Source: Acanthopleura granulata (lineage: Eukaryota; Mollusca; Polyplacophora; Chitonida; Chitonidae). Taken from it: a stretch of 64,000 bases of DNA. The stretch covers positions 31,711,866-31,775,865 of the forward strand of contig JABBOT010000004.1 in assembly GCA_016165875.1 (NCBI GenBank), read 5' to 3'. This document shows, in pieces, positions 29,601 to 40,400 of the stretch. The position numbers and the translations under genes were made by a program. Under the pieces are notes generated by a model. That model searched no databases and was not told the origin of the DNA. It was given only the letters and a program-made list of their open reading frames with translations. Each line of letters begins with the position of its first letter. Within the stretch, counting starts at the first letter, position 1.

Positions 29601-31022
29601 ATTTTGGTATATCTTGAATTAATACGAAATGGACTAGCTTATTGGTGTATATGCATGCAGAAATATATGTACTTGTACAACCAAATTGTATCAGAAATCT
29701 GAGTGAAGTGCATTTACTTGGCTGTGTTTGGGTACTTCGAATTCCTAATGTCCAACATGGACACCATTTTGAATCATTTATAAGTATGATTGCTGTCAAG
29801 AAAATACATTCTGGTTAGCAAGTGCACACCTATAAGCCTGTGAAATGTTGATATTTCAGACAGAGGATGCTTTTGACACAAAGGTATTATCATGTGTATG
29901 ACATCAAAGGTGTTGGTTAGACGTTATTTTATGGGCTTGGAAGATTAGGTTGTTTGAATGTTTTGGAAGACAACTATGTCATGGAATAGAAATTTTTTTC
30001 CTATGTAACATATTCATGACTAATCTGTTACATTTCATTTGACTTGCCTTTGAATGGCCAAAAAGGGAAAAATATGTGTTGGGTTTGGGGTTTTTATTTG
30101 AAATATTTTAATAGGGTCATTATCCTTTATCTATCACTTTAGAAATTATTCTGGTGAAGGTTTATAAAAATGTTGAAGATGTTGTAATGTTCAAAAATGT
30201 GATGAAAATGTCGTATGTGCTTGAACCTCTGAGCTTTCATAAGGCTTTAAGATAGATCTTGTTGTTAAGATCATTAAAATATGCGGAATTGTTATAAGGG
30301 ATCAAAGCTGATATGTAATCCTGTGTAAACTTGCAGTGGTATATTTCAATTAGTCTGGTTCCTCCTCCCAGTTTAAACAGACACCTATAAGGTACATAAC
30401 ATTTGAAAGGCCAGTTTATGCAGATTACAAATACTGTTGTCATGATTTTTTTTACTTTTTTTTTTTACAGTGAACAAAATGCAAACAACATTAATGTTGC
30501 TGTTTTAAAGTTGACTTTGTGCCATGTGGAATGTCGAGGGCAGAAATACAGCAATCAAAGAATGTTTGGCTAATAAAACACAAACACTGTGAATTTGTTG
30601 TCCCTCATTTTCTTAAGTATGGTCAGAAAGTCGACCAAAGATCCTCTGTCTATTTGAATTTTATTTGCTGTGAAAAAAAAGGGAAAATGTCATCAAACTA
30701 AATTAGGAATCAGCATTTAATGATCTTTCAGAGATGATGCATACTTATAAAAATTGTTTGTTCTTTTAAGGCTTTGCTGTGTTAGACAATCAAAAACCAG
30801 TAAGTATAATTGTGATGGGCCAAAGTGACATTGTGACAGTTGGCAAATACATCGCTTCTCTATTATGTTCATCAGTAACTTAGAAGTTTGTGTTGATACA
30901 TTTGATGTTATATTTTACCTCCACAGGTTGAAGAGGCCACACAGTCTGTGACTCAGGACAGTAGCAGCCGAACCCGGTTCCTGGGTAACTCCTCTGCAGC
31001 AAGTGGAGATGAGTCAGACTAG
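2092..31022 (+). CDS. CADPS: CADPS/CAPS, calcium-dependent secretion activator (5'-partial, 26 exons)
   Basis: Cytosolic and vesicle-associated factor that primes dense-core vesicles for Ca2+-triggered exocytosis through SNARE binding (MUN) and PIP2 binding (PH). Coding exons read here: 2092-2172, 2521-2684, 9503-9599, 11136-11257, 11733-11844, 12997-13136, 13554-13620, 13999-14107, 14340-14534, 14874-15010, 15290-15477, 15873-15974, 16228-16291, 16485-16608, 18963-19069, 22032-22188, 22668-22809, 23264-23407, 23792-23903, 24319-24357, 24618-24692, 25272-25355, 25784-25891, 26821-26925, 27975-28061, 30927-31022. They sum to 2958 nt: 985 codons plus TAG, with every phase closing. Family proteins are about 1300 aa, so the N-terminal part is outside the window. 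Diagnostic strings include [43 protein letters not shown] and [13 protein letters not shown]. The acidic C-terminus (GDESD) is shorter than the vertebrate acidic tail. Optional exons could have been missed in the larger introns. Confidence 0.96.
2685..9502 (+). other. Large CADPS intron (6.8 kb)
   Basis: The longest intron of the visible gene, bounded by GTGAGT at 2685 and CAG at 9500-9502. It is AT-rich with no recognisable coding exon. It contains one SINE-like insertion near 7838-8028 ending in a (TAAA)n tail. ORFs of 60-120 codons here, including the one at 3282-3653, look like chance frames. Confidence 0.8.
7838..8028 (+). repeat. SINE-like repeat, tRNA-headed family, 5'-truncated
   Basis: Plus-oriented copy of the dispersed family also found at 27027, 53297, 55010, 57968 and 63163. 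It carries the T-arm-like end of the head (GTGAGTTCAAGTTCAGC), then the family core (CTTCCTCTCCAGCCGTACAT, CCAGCAACCTGCAGATGG, TTTCCTCCCACC), and ends in an AAATAAATAAATAAA tail. The A-box end of the head is missing or too diverged to see. Confidence 0.85.
9503..13136 (+). CDS. CADPS: CADPS C2-domain exons (4 exons)
   Basis: Exons 9503-9599, 11136-11257, 11733-11844 and 12997-13136. The first contains [11 protein letters not shown], the first C2 strand. The second gives [20 protein letters not shown] and [13 protein letters not shown]. The third gives [20 protein letters not shown] and LEDKELGK. The fourth gives the C2 end ([20 protein letters not shown]) and the [10 protein letters not shown] linker to the PH domain. 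The Trp junction is split as TG|C TGG, so the family's usual Thr position reads Cys. All acceptors are AG and all donors GT. The C2 domain contributes to Ca2+-dependent function and dimerisation in CAPS. Confidence 0.93.
13554..14534 (+). CDS. CADPS: CADPS PH-domain exons (3 exons)
   Basis: Exons 13554-13620, 13999-14107 and 14340-14534. The domain begins at a glycine split across 13136/13554 and runs [50 protein letters not shown], then [19 protein letters not shown] and the C-terminal helix [14 protein letters not shown]. The basic KKWKKR patch is expected to bind PI(4,5)P2 at the plasma membrane. A proline- and glutamine-rich linker follows ([10 protein letters not shown]). The middle exon leaves through a GC donor (see 14108-14113). 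Confidence 0.95.
14108..14113 (+). other. Non-canonical GC-AG splice donor in CADPS PH region
   Basis: Exon 13999-14107 ends CTGCCAG and the intron begins GCAAGT. The phase requires G plus AT from the exon at 14340 (GAT, Asp), which restores the conserved LEGGR frame. The surrounding consensus (CAG|GCAAGT) is otherwise perfect, as is typical of true GC-AG introns. Confidence 0.85.
14874..16291 (+). CDS. CADPS: CADPS PH-to-MUN region (4 exons)
   Basis: Exons 14874-15010, 15290-15477, 15873-15974 and 16228-16291. They encode [31 protein letters not shown], the near-invariant [56 protein letters not shown] and LSLLER. This is the most conserved block of the family and lies upstream of the annotated MUN region. 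Two arginine codons (AG|G and AG|A) are split by introns at 15477/15873 and 15974/16228, and both rejoin correctly. Confidence 0.96.
16485..28061 (+). CDS. CADPS: CADPS MUN-domain exons (12 exons)
   Basis: Exons 16485-16608, 18963-19069, 22032-22188, 22668-22809, 23264-23407, 23792-23903, 24319-24357, 24618-24692, 25272-25355, 25784-25891, 26821-26925 and 27975-28061. Landmarks: [129 protein letters not shown], and a final [18 protein letters not shown] is the helical module, shared with Munc13, that works on syntaxin/SNARE assembly. The link between KIEG and the [10 protein letters not shown] helix is short ([12 protein letters not shown]), and the 16609-18962 intron may hide an optional exon present in some vertebrate isoforms. 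Confidence 0.94.
24319..24357 (+). CDS. CADPS: CADPS 39-nt microexon
   Basis: Thirteen codons ([13 protein letters not shown]) between a TTTACAG acceptor and a GTAAGA donor. It is in phase 0 on both sides, so skipping would keep the frame. It fills the position where vertebrate CAPS has a short segment before the HQYHSKID motif. Confidence 0.8.
24965..25150 (+). repeat. Intronic repeat copy A in CADPS
   Basis: Shares with 26615-26815 and 27445-27605 an ordered set of blocks: a GTCATAAAA-type block, a GGTGCTGAAAC-type block, a CTTCCAAACAAACCT block and a TTTTTGGCTATTCAG-type end. Similarity is moderate and was judged by eye. Its end reads ATTCAG|GGTAAGT, resembling an acceptor directly followed by a donor. 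Confidence 0.5.
26615..26815 (+). repeat. Intronic repeat copy B in CADPS
   Basis: Same block order as copies A and C (AAATGTCATGTAACATTAC, GGTGTTGAAACT, CTTCCAAGCAACCCTCAAAA). It runs into the functional acceptor of exon 26821. Confidence 0.5.
27027..27254 (-). repeat. SINE-like repeat (tRNA-headed family), minus orientation
   Basis: The plus strand shows the family 3' end first (ATTGGTGTTTTATACTGTAC, CTCAAGAATATTTCGC). The core follows (GGGAGGAAACCAAGCAGAGC, CCACAGGTTGCTGGCGGACC, CTTCCCACGTATAGCCGAAG), then the head reversed (GAAGCCAGCATGAGCTGG, CATTATGCTGCGCTA). It sits in a CADPS intron, and the outer head end is lost. Confidence 0.9.
27445..27605 (+). repeat. Intronic repeat copy C in CADPS
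   Basis: Third copy with AATGTCATAAAACATTGC, CTTCCAAACAAACTTCAAAA and TTTTTGGCTTTATTTCACAG in order, matching copies A and B. No exon follows it. The sequence after its terminal CACAG is not CADPS-like. Confidence 0.45.
30927..31022 (+). CDS. CADPS: CADPS terminal coding exon and stop
   Basis: After a CCACAG acceptor, encodes [20 protein letters not shown] and a Ser/Ala/Asp-rich end (SGDESD), then TAG at 31020-31022. The VEEAT start aligns with the last exon of vertebrate CAPS, where VEEATASV precedes the acidic tail. Confidence 0.93.
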   Translation, partial: VEEATQSVTQDSSSRTRFLGNSSAASGDESD

Positions 31023-34000
31023 AGAGAACACAGCCATACTCCCATGCACGCCTGTTTTGCCCAGGACCAGTCAGATTAGAGCACATGTTGAACTTCAGAG
31101 CAGTTGTCAGGAATCACTGAAGAACGGTGTACCGAGGTGGCTCCCTAACTGTTATTGCACAATTATATACGTGTATGTTAGTGGTTGGTTATAGTATTGA
31201 TTTCTTTTTCTTATCATTTCTTTGTAAAGGTGAACGTATCTCTCTGATTTTTTTCCCAGGGCATTAGATGCTGTTTTACTTACCGACAACAGCCGACTTC
31301 ACCTATTATAGTCAACCAGTGGTTCCGATGAACAATGGCATTGTTTTTGGACGTTACTCCGCAGGCCAGGTGTCATCTAATCTACATAATGCAAGTTAAA
31401 CAAGCTAAAATTTAATAATATTGAATATCTTTTCAGCAAAACCTGCTTTTTACTAGGAGAATAATTATATTTGACATTTTGAAATATAGTCCATATATAC
31501 TGGTGCATGACCATTTCTGGTTAGTAAAAGGTGATCACTGTATCACTTTCAGTGGTTAGTCATGCTCTAGTGATTCTTTTGAAGTTATCAAGCAAGTACG
31601 TAGTCGTTACCTAGTTACACACTTCAGGCCAACCCACTTTGGTCAGCTGTCTGCGTCACTTTGGACAGACTCAAGACACATACTTATTACTCATTGTGAT
31701 TTAAAACTTAATTTGTTTGATTGATGTGTCCTGCCTTACCCTAAGTTCTAAGAAAGTTTTGTAATGAAACAGAGGAGAATTCCATTTTGACAAGGTCTTT
31801 TTTTTCTGTAAGAGCCATGCATAGAAGATTACAGGGTTATGTTGCTTGGCAGCATCTTTGAGGTTAACATTCGCTAGGTATACCTGCAAATACCAGGACC
31901 AGCTTTTGTGTATACAGTGTTCGTAACTTGTCCATTTCGACCTCAACCAATAGGCTAAAAAGAAGCATTCATTTTGTCGATTATGGAATTTACATGCACA
32001 TGTGGGTTGGACAGAACCTGGTGTCGTTTATGGAATTTACTTGCACATTGGTGGGTTGGACAGAACCAGGTGTCGTTTGTGGAATTTACATGCACATGTG
32101 GGTTGGGCAGAACCTGACCATGGTTGTGGGGCAACTGGTAACCCAGCAAGACCATGTTGTTGGTTTTCAACATTACATGTTGGCTACACAAGGCAGACCA
32201 TGTTCACATCTATGGGAATTACAAGTAGTTTAGACCATGCTATTGCATTGTATGTTTAATGGCTTTACTAGTAGATCAGAATGTCTATTTTGGAAGTGAC
32301 ATGTAAGGCGTAAGATACGGCTTTAGCATCCCCCTGTTCACAGTTCTTGCAAATAGTCATTCAAAATCTGTAATCATATTCTAAACTAGTCGTACGTACC
32401 TATTATTTTTATGCAGAGCGCTTTCCCATATTTACTGCTGATATTTAGATGTACAATTTTTGTGTTAGTTTATTTACATGTGGCTGTTTTAAAATGCCTG
32501 TTATATTCTGTATTACATGGATCTTTTGTTTTGCTGCCTATCACTGTTGAAAATGTTTTATGTACAATTTTTTTTTTTTTGGACCTTAAGCAGAGGGCCA
32601 AATGGGTCTCAGTGTTTTCAAACAATCCACTTTAATAACGACTGTGATCATTTACTTTCTCTTGTGTGGTGTGGAATGAAAACACTTTTTAATTGTTTCA
32701 AGATTTGATTGCGGTGAAATGGTTGTAGTTGATAAAGTTTATTGATAGTAATACTCAACTTTTATAGATGTGCTGTGTTGAAGAATTTTGGTTTTTATTT
32801 ACTGTTTTGTTTTTAATTTTTTTTTATAGATGCAGTCATTGCAGGATTTCCAACAATATGTACATCCACCATTATACATGTATTTAGTGAGATACAACTG
32901 GAAGCTCTAATTTATCAATTGGCTTATATGTGTTTACAGTTTTGGAGAAGTAGGAAAAGGGTGATTTATTTATCTTTATAGTTACTCTCAGATTTAGCTG
33001 CCTGTGAATCTCTACCAAAATGTATTGTGTTTTATTTATGACATTGATGCATAAAATGAAGACAAAGAATCTGACAGTTATGCGGAGGATTTCCTGGAGA
33101 GTAAAGGATTAGAGTTAATAATGGAGCTTTTATTGGTTATCAGTACATACCTACCTGAGAAATGAAGGTGTTGTAGAGGATTAGAGTTGTATTCATGAGG
33201 CACGAGGTTCATTAGTTGAAAATGCATGTACCTCGCATTCCTGTATGCATGGAATTATACTTAGGTAATAAGGTGTGTCATAAAGTGTAAATATTAACTC
33301 GGCTATACAGAAAGCTGTTACTCCATATTATTAAATGAAGTGCTAATTCATATTATTTGCAATCTGGATCCTTAGTATGATCGGGTTGAGGTTTGTTCAA
33401 ACTGAAACAGAATATGAAATGCTCTGTATGATAATTGTTTAAATTTGGGATTTTTGCTAAATGTTATTCAGGAAATGAGTCTGTATAGTGTAGTCTCTGG
33501 ATACTCATTCAGCGGTGTTGTTATTTATTAAATCTGTTTTAGTTGTGCGAGTCCTGGAACAACAGGCTCAAACGTACTTAGACCATACGGCGCCGGACAC
33601 TGAAACCAAATTCACTGTGTACATTAGCCTATGTATATTGCATGGAAAAACACTCCTCACCGCCAAATGCATACATGTTTTAAATTAGATTATGTCAAAG
33701 GCAGAAAACGATCATGCATCACATTATTGCTTGCATATGATTGCTTTATATCTGATTAAAAGTCTTGGTGACTGTATTCTGTGATGTCCCATTCATATTT
33801 TATTTCTACACATACATTTTTTGTGAAGTATATATGCTTTTTTATTTTCAAATATTTAGCGTATTTCCTGTTATTTACTTACTGATTTTATTTATGTTGT
33901 TGTAGAGAACAGTATTAGCGCCTGCAAAAATAAGCTAGTAGCGTGCATTTTGGGAGAAAAAATTAAACAAATTCCAACTGGATTATAATATTGGAATATT

Positions 34001-37000
34001 TATTATATAATACTGTTTTCATTTGCATTTTATTTGGCAGCTGACTGGAACAGTTACTTCTGTGGCATATATTGAATATTTATGTAAGGGAAAATTTCTA
34101 CAGTTAAGACCAGCTTTCTACTGTGAACATGCAAAATGGTAATTTAACAATTCTGTTAGGGGCATAATTTTGTTTTAACTGCTGTCTTAATCCTTAACAG
34201 ATATATGATGAAAATGATAATATACTAAGTTAAAGGTGTATACAGTTGTGTTATGAAAAATATGTAGGTACATGTAGAACATACTTAGTCCTAGTAGTAT
34301 TGAATCTGCACATATGCTGGTCACTAAGAGAGTTTTGCTCCAGGCTGACTAGTTGTCAGCTCCATTTTGTTGGGTTGACGTGTGAAGAATAAGAAACTTC
34401 TTGCAGTATACAATACCAGTATATAGACTTTCCAATTTTTGATAACTAGCCTGTAATTGTGGAGATTTTAGCTTATACCATAGCCTACCGGTAGGAATAC
34501 TGATGGCTCTTCCCGTGCAAACATAGTGCGAAAGTACTGGACAGGTATTCAGTTCTCGAGTCTCCAGAATAGGGGTATTTGCGTGCTTTTCACAGAGTAA
34601 ATTCTCCATGCATTACCCATGATATTCCATGTAGAAGTGAGGCTTGCCAGTGTGAAGCACCATTGTACCGATTGTTGTGCTAATTTGATTCTCAGTGATC
34701 ACTGTAATACATTTTCCTCTCCAAAAAGTGTATACTGTAGCCCTCATATTCACATCCATGTACTGAATGTATGTTTGTATGTATATACCAGACTTACTCA
34801 CTATACACTTAAGTTAATTTCATGATAAATGGTCGTTGGTCGTGCGCTCATCTTTTACCGGTCAGTTTTGCAATGTACCTTCACATGTACACTGTACTAC
34901 TTAAATGCTATGCGTCATGTTTCATGTTAAACTAAATGTATTTAGAAATGCTGTCCTTACAGGATGGGTTTAATGTTGAGTAGAAAGACAGATTACATGT
35001 TACTTAATTATCTGTTAAAATTGTTGGAATTATGATTGATATTATCCTATACTAAGTGATTACACTTAAAACTATGAAATTTACATTTTAGGGCATAATC
35101 TTAATTGTTGCAGTGTTAGCAGGTTACTTACTAATGCTATAGACTAAAGAAAAGCCATGGATTCTTAATACGTCAGAAAAATTGACCTTTCATAGATAGG
35201 TCCTTATATTGTAGCAGCGATATAAATTGCACATGAAATTTGTTCCACAAGTTATGCAATCTTATGTCATGTTTTACTCAACCACATGGTTCTTTATCAG
35301 TGCAATAACACATTTGTTGAGATGTCTGGAAAGCTGTTTCCATGGAGTGTGAATAAAAGCTAGATGGTAGTAAAGGACACTCTTGTTTGTCCCTTTCTTA
35401 AACTGTGAAGCATTTTAGTATACAGCTACCATATCTGCCTCAGTATAGATGATATGCCTCTACTTCATATAGTACTCATTCCACTGGTCAGAAAAGTATG
35501 AATGTAAAAAAAATGACCTGGCACGTCCGCAATGGGTAATTTGCAGGTATTCATTTCCTTATGGTCTCAATACACCTTGCAAGTGTGAATTAGATGAGAT
35601 GAAAGGTTGCGGTAGAAATCCAAGCAATATTTTGCGTACAGTGAGAGTGAGAAAAACCATGACACACACGTGTACCTCCGTCATTGCTCTCTGAATTTCA
35701 GCAGCCGGTTAGTCTCATTGCCATTCATTAAATGCTACCTCATTGGAATGTCATACTCTCCAAAAGAAGCACAACACAGAATGAGATTTGTATCTTATTT
35801 TGCCTTGAGTGTCATTCCTTGAGGAAAATTCACCCAAATATGCACCTATCTTACTCTCTTCTACTGAACTAAATTCCAGAACCTGGCAGCTTCATTTAAG
35901 AATGACCGGACTTGAGTCTATTTCATTTCAGGCAGATGCTTCCTCTCAGCCACCATGGTGTGGTTTCTTGAATTTCAATTACTGTACGTTTTAAAAATGC
36001 ATATCCTACATACTTTCCATTCTAAAACCACTATGTCCATGCAGAGTAGAACAGGACCCAGATGATGTTCTGGTTACATCAGGTTACATAAAAACCCATG
36101 ACACATGAAGAAATAATGCTATAGTAACACAGTAGAAGGGTAAAGCCACGTTTTCCACATCCACATGAGACAGAACTGCAGTGAATCGCCTATAATTTTA
36201 TAGAGCTTTTTCTCAATAAATCACCCTACTGTGCTACTGTTTGCATAACAGGATGATAAGTTGATGCACAATTCCATGAAATTACACGTGATTTAATGTA
36301 TCTAAATGTGAAAGTACTACACTATTACATACACACATTATTCACTACATCCTTAAAATTGGCCTTCACGAATTTAGCCATGACCCAGATACACAAGAAG
36401 TCATCTTTATTGTTTTTCCACTTCTGATGAGAACTACACATAATATATTACATTTTTACACACATCCACACAAAAACCTGACTTCATGCCCATCCAGAGC
36501 TACACGTAACTTGAGAACTGTTTTCGACGTGAGGAAAGCTGGGTCACTGTCGGACAATTGCCTGTAATTTTCATGCCATTTCTCTGGTTTAATCAACAAT
36601 GATTTGACAACAGATAATCCTTCCTCAAAACTGTCAGTTCGCACTGGTGATTTTGCTGTATATGTTTGTATATAATAATCACGTGTTTCACTTTTTCACA
36701 AATGACCATATCCCAGTTATGATTGTTTACTAATGAAAATGTGTGTTATATTTGTAGTGGGTTTTTTTTCAGGTAATTTTCACTTAAGTATTGGGGATTA
36801 AATTGATTTGAATGTTTTTAGTATTTGTTGTTACCCTCAAGAAAAGATTTAAAGAAAGGGTAATCATATCAGGATATGCCTGTAGTTTTCAGGTGTTGTG
36901 TTTCAGTCACAAATTACAACACATGTAACACCTGATATACAAAAAAATGCAAGTCAAAAGCAGCAGGAAAGATTAAAGCAAATATAGCATTCATAACAGG

Positions 37001-37407
37001 CATGTCTCCAAGGATGAAAAATGTATACTCTGAAGGATTCTAAACTCACAGTACATGGTTTTACAATGATTAAGAATAACTAACATTACTGTTCGGAGTT
37101 CAATGAAAAAGGAGCTTGTGATGTCTGAGCAAGTTACTGAACTCGAGATGTTGGCACAAACTTATCAGTCACTACAAGGATCATAAACAGATGAATAAAA
37201 TCCACAAAACTCCAATATACCTCTACTGCTCTCAACAAAATCCCATATTAAAGCCATGTCCCTTCTCATGAATATACACCATGGGGAGATCACTTCTGGT
37301 ATGGAGAGTTGATAAGGGTGAACAGTGTATATACATATATTTAGTCGAGCATAAGGGTTTCCCTTATTAAAGTGTATTTTTTGCACAGTCCAGGATTGAA
37401 GTAATGC
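31023..37407. other. Convergent intergenic region / CADPS 3' UTR
   Basis: No coding gene recognised between the CADPS stop (plus) and the SEC13 stop (minus). The AT-rich sequence probably holds both 3' UTRs. An AATAAA read on the minus strand at 36406-36411 is a candidate SEC13 polyadenylation signal about 1 kb after its stop. A plus-strand AATAAA near 35352 is one possible CADPS signal. Neither is certain. The interval contains the 47-50 bp minisatellite at 31982-32117. Confidence 0.5.
31982..32117 (+). repeat. Minisatellite, about 2.8 copies of a 47-50 bp unit
   Basis: Units start at about 31982, 32029 and 32079. Each begins with TGGAATTTACATGCACATGT (the second has TTGCACATTGG) and continues GGGTTGGACAGAACC-GGTGTCGTTT. 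Unit two carries a 3-bp length difference and unit three is cut after CAGAACCTG. Confidence 0.9.
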
Positions 37408-40400
37408 TCAGGATGAGGTTATATTCCTGCCATCAGTGACTTTGCCTTGGCCCTTGTTCACATCACTGATACACACCCATTGGCCTTCCAGTGACTCCTT
37501 CCACAAGCTCACCTGACAAGAAATATTAATTACCATGAGAACATTTCATTGATTCATTTCATTTGTGTTTTAATACCACACTCAAGAATTTTTAACTTGA
37601 ATGATGGCTGTCAGCATAATAGTCAGAGAGAAAAAAAAATGGCCGAGATGTACCACTGACCTTTTCGAGATACATAGCAAAGTTTCTGCAGCCAAAGCCA
37701 AAGGAATGAGCTTGCGGGAGCCGCTTTTGGTGTTAGGTCCATTCTTAACCTCTCAAAGGCAAGGGGGAATTCATCCTACCCCAATTTCAACAGGTTTTTC
37801 ATTTGATGTGTTAGAAACTGTGTGTCTGGCAAACTTGACAGCTTAACATGTCAATGTTACCCTCAATTGATGTGCATATGTCACTTGCATCTAATCCATG
37901 TGGATTATGGGAATTATGTAGGGAGAAATTGAATTAACATGTATTGTGAGATTTCTGTCTTAGAAAATAGATTTCTGGACACAAATGATAATACGAAAAA
38001 GAGGAAAAAACTTTCCACTGAGCTTGTGTGACAGATTTCGATGTACACATAACAAAAAACTTGGAAAAGCTCCAAGAAAGAAATATACATACCACATAAA
38101 AGAGAAAGGCAAGCACACTCACAGATATGACATATTTAAGAAACCATTTTGTCAGTGATATTCTTCCAAAACACTTTAATTCTGAAGTATAGCCACAGTG
38201 GTTCAGTATCTTACTATAAAACAGCACACATACCACTTGAGCAGTCACTCAGATGAGAAAAACTTCACTTCATATGATTTTCCTCAACTTGTGTACTGTT
38301 TGAAGAAATTGGAAAATGTTACATCAAACTTCCCTAGTTCACAGTAACATACCTTATTATCTCCCCCTGATACAGCCAGTATGTTTCCTGTTATAGACCA
38401 GCTCACATGCCAGATTACATCATTAAACTTGTGTAGCACTTTAGATGTCCAAGAATTGCTGTTGCCATCATTTGTCCAGATAATAACCCTACAATCCTGA
38501 AAATTGAAATGATAACAGCAAATTTAGTTTATTTCACTTTAATTTATGAAGTATTATATTGCAATAATGTTCAAATACTGGGTATGATCCAAGAGAAAAA
38601 AACAACACAGATATTATTTTATCAGATGATCAGGTGCATTGTATGCCTACAAATGTAATAATAAAAAATTCATTGGTCAATGATTAACACCTGGCCAGGG
38701 TATATAAGTAAAGGTTTCAAAACACATGTGTATGTATTACTATTATAGCATTTAAAAAGTAAGGCACATGTACAATCTCTTTTGCCTTTCTACAGATTGG
38801 TATTTGTTTGCACCTGTGAACAGCTGGCTATGATGCTCTTCGGAAGACCTATAGAAGGTGCCCAGGCAACATCCCGCACCCAGTCACTGTGGCCTTCAAG
38901 TTTCTGGGCTTCCACCCACTGTCCATTATCATCATCAAATCTACAACAATTACAATATACAATTGTATTATTTTACCTATGAACAGTACACAGCACAACA
39001 TGCTGAATAAAAAGAATTGCCCTTAGTCAACAGTTTTTTTACTTAATGTATTATATTTTTATATACTGGCAACATCCTGACACAGGAATATTTATTATTT
39101 TTCAAAAGCAATACTGTCATGAAACAGGACATCATCTATTCACACCAGTAGTTGTAATAATAGGCTACTCCATATTAATGCGAACCAGCTGATCTATAAC
39201 TATATGCAGACAAATATGAAATTCTTGAACCTCCAAATTTTCACAAGGCTGTCACATCCCCCAGACACAAATCTTTTGGCAGGAAGAGGTCTTTGGCCAG
39301 ATGATTCTAGGAGGGTGTTAGGAGAGATAGCCGGTGCCCAACTCACAGCATTACATCCCAGCTGAAACAGCAACCACATTTAGTTTCAAAATACTGCAGG
39401 ACATAAAAAGCCCAATAAAATCAGACAAACATTCAATGTTTGCATATGCACAATAGACAAACTAGAGATATTTTCATCAACAAAAACTCACATTTCATAT
39501 AATGTACATAATAGGGTTTACTTACCGAATGTGCGTTGTTAATTTTCTGTTCATCCCATGAATCACCTTTGATGTTTCAACAAAAAGTAAAAAAATTGCA
39601 CGTATAAATATATTTTAATATATGCATTGTCAAAGTTTAACTGGCAATGCTCTGTGTCAAGCACAGAGGTTGGAACACTGCTTTTTATTTTTTGTTGTTT
39701 ACTTTTTATTCTGTTTTTTGTTTTCTTCCATTCGTATAAATCATACATGAACCTTGCTGAACAGATTTCATAATTAACATTTCATAATTTCATGCTTTAG
39801 AAAGTGCAAAAACATGCTGGACTAAGTTGTGTAGCCAATGCTTCAACAACTCTTATGTAAAAGTGATCAAACATAGTACATAACTTGATTATGCATTTCT
39901 GAAAATGCCAGTGAGGATAATATAGTCTGACTGACTAAACATACGGATATGGCTGAGTTGTGTGAGCCAGTCGCTGCAATTTACCCCGGTGATCTTGCCC
40001 ACAAGAAAACATGGTACGTATTTTATGAATTATCTGACCATTTTCAAAGATTGACGCATAATGTATAAAAACTAAGGAGAAATCACAGAAGTCAGACCAT
40101 ACTCAATATTACTTGTCTTTGCTGTAACCCCACCGACCCAAAAAATTTGCTGCAAAAAAAAAACAATATCCTCGGCATTTTTTTTTTTTTAAATCAGCCA
40201 AAATTCAAGGGAGATTACTTTAGCCAAACTTTGAGGGGAAGTAACTTCGTTGTCTAAGCTATCATGGCCACCAATAGTCTGGTTAGGTTCAAGTTTTCAG
40301 TTTGATTCAACAGCGCTATTTAGTCCAACTAAATCACTTTAACTTCATTACACCCATTAAATGTTCACTTGGGGCCTTTTCTGCAAAGAGAAAGGGACAC

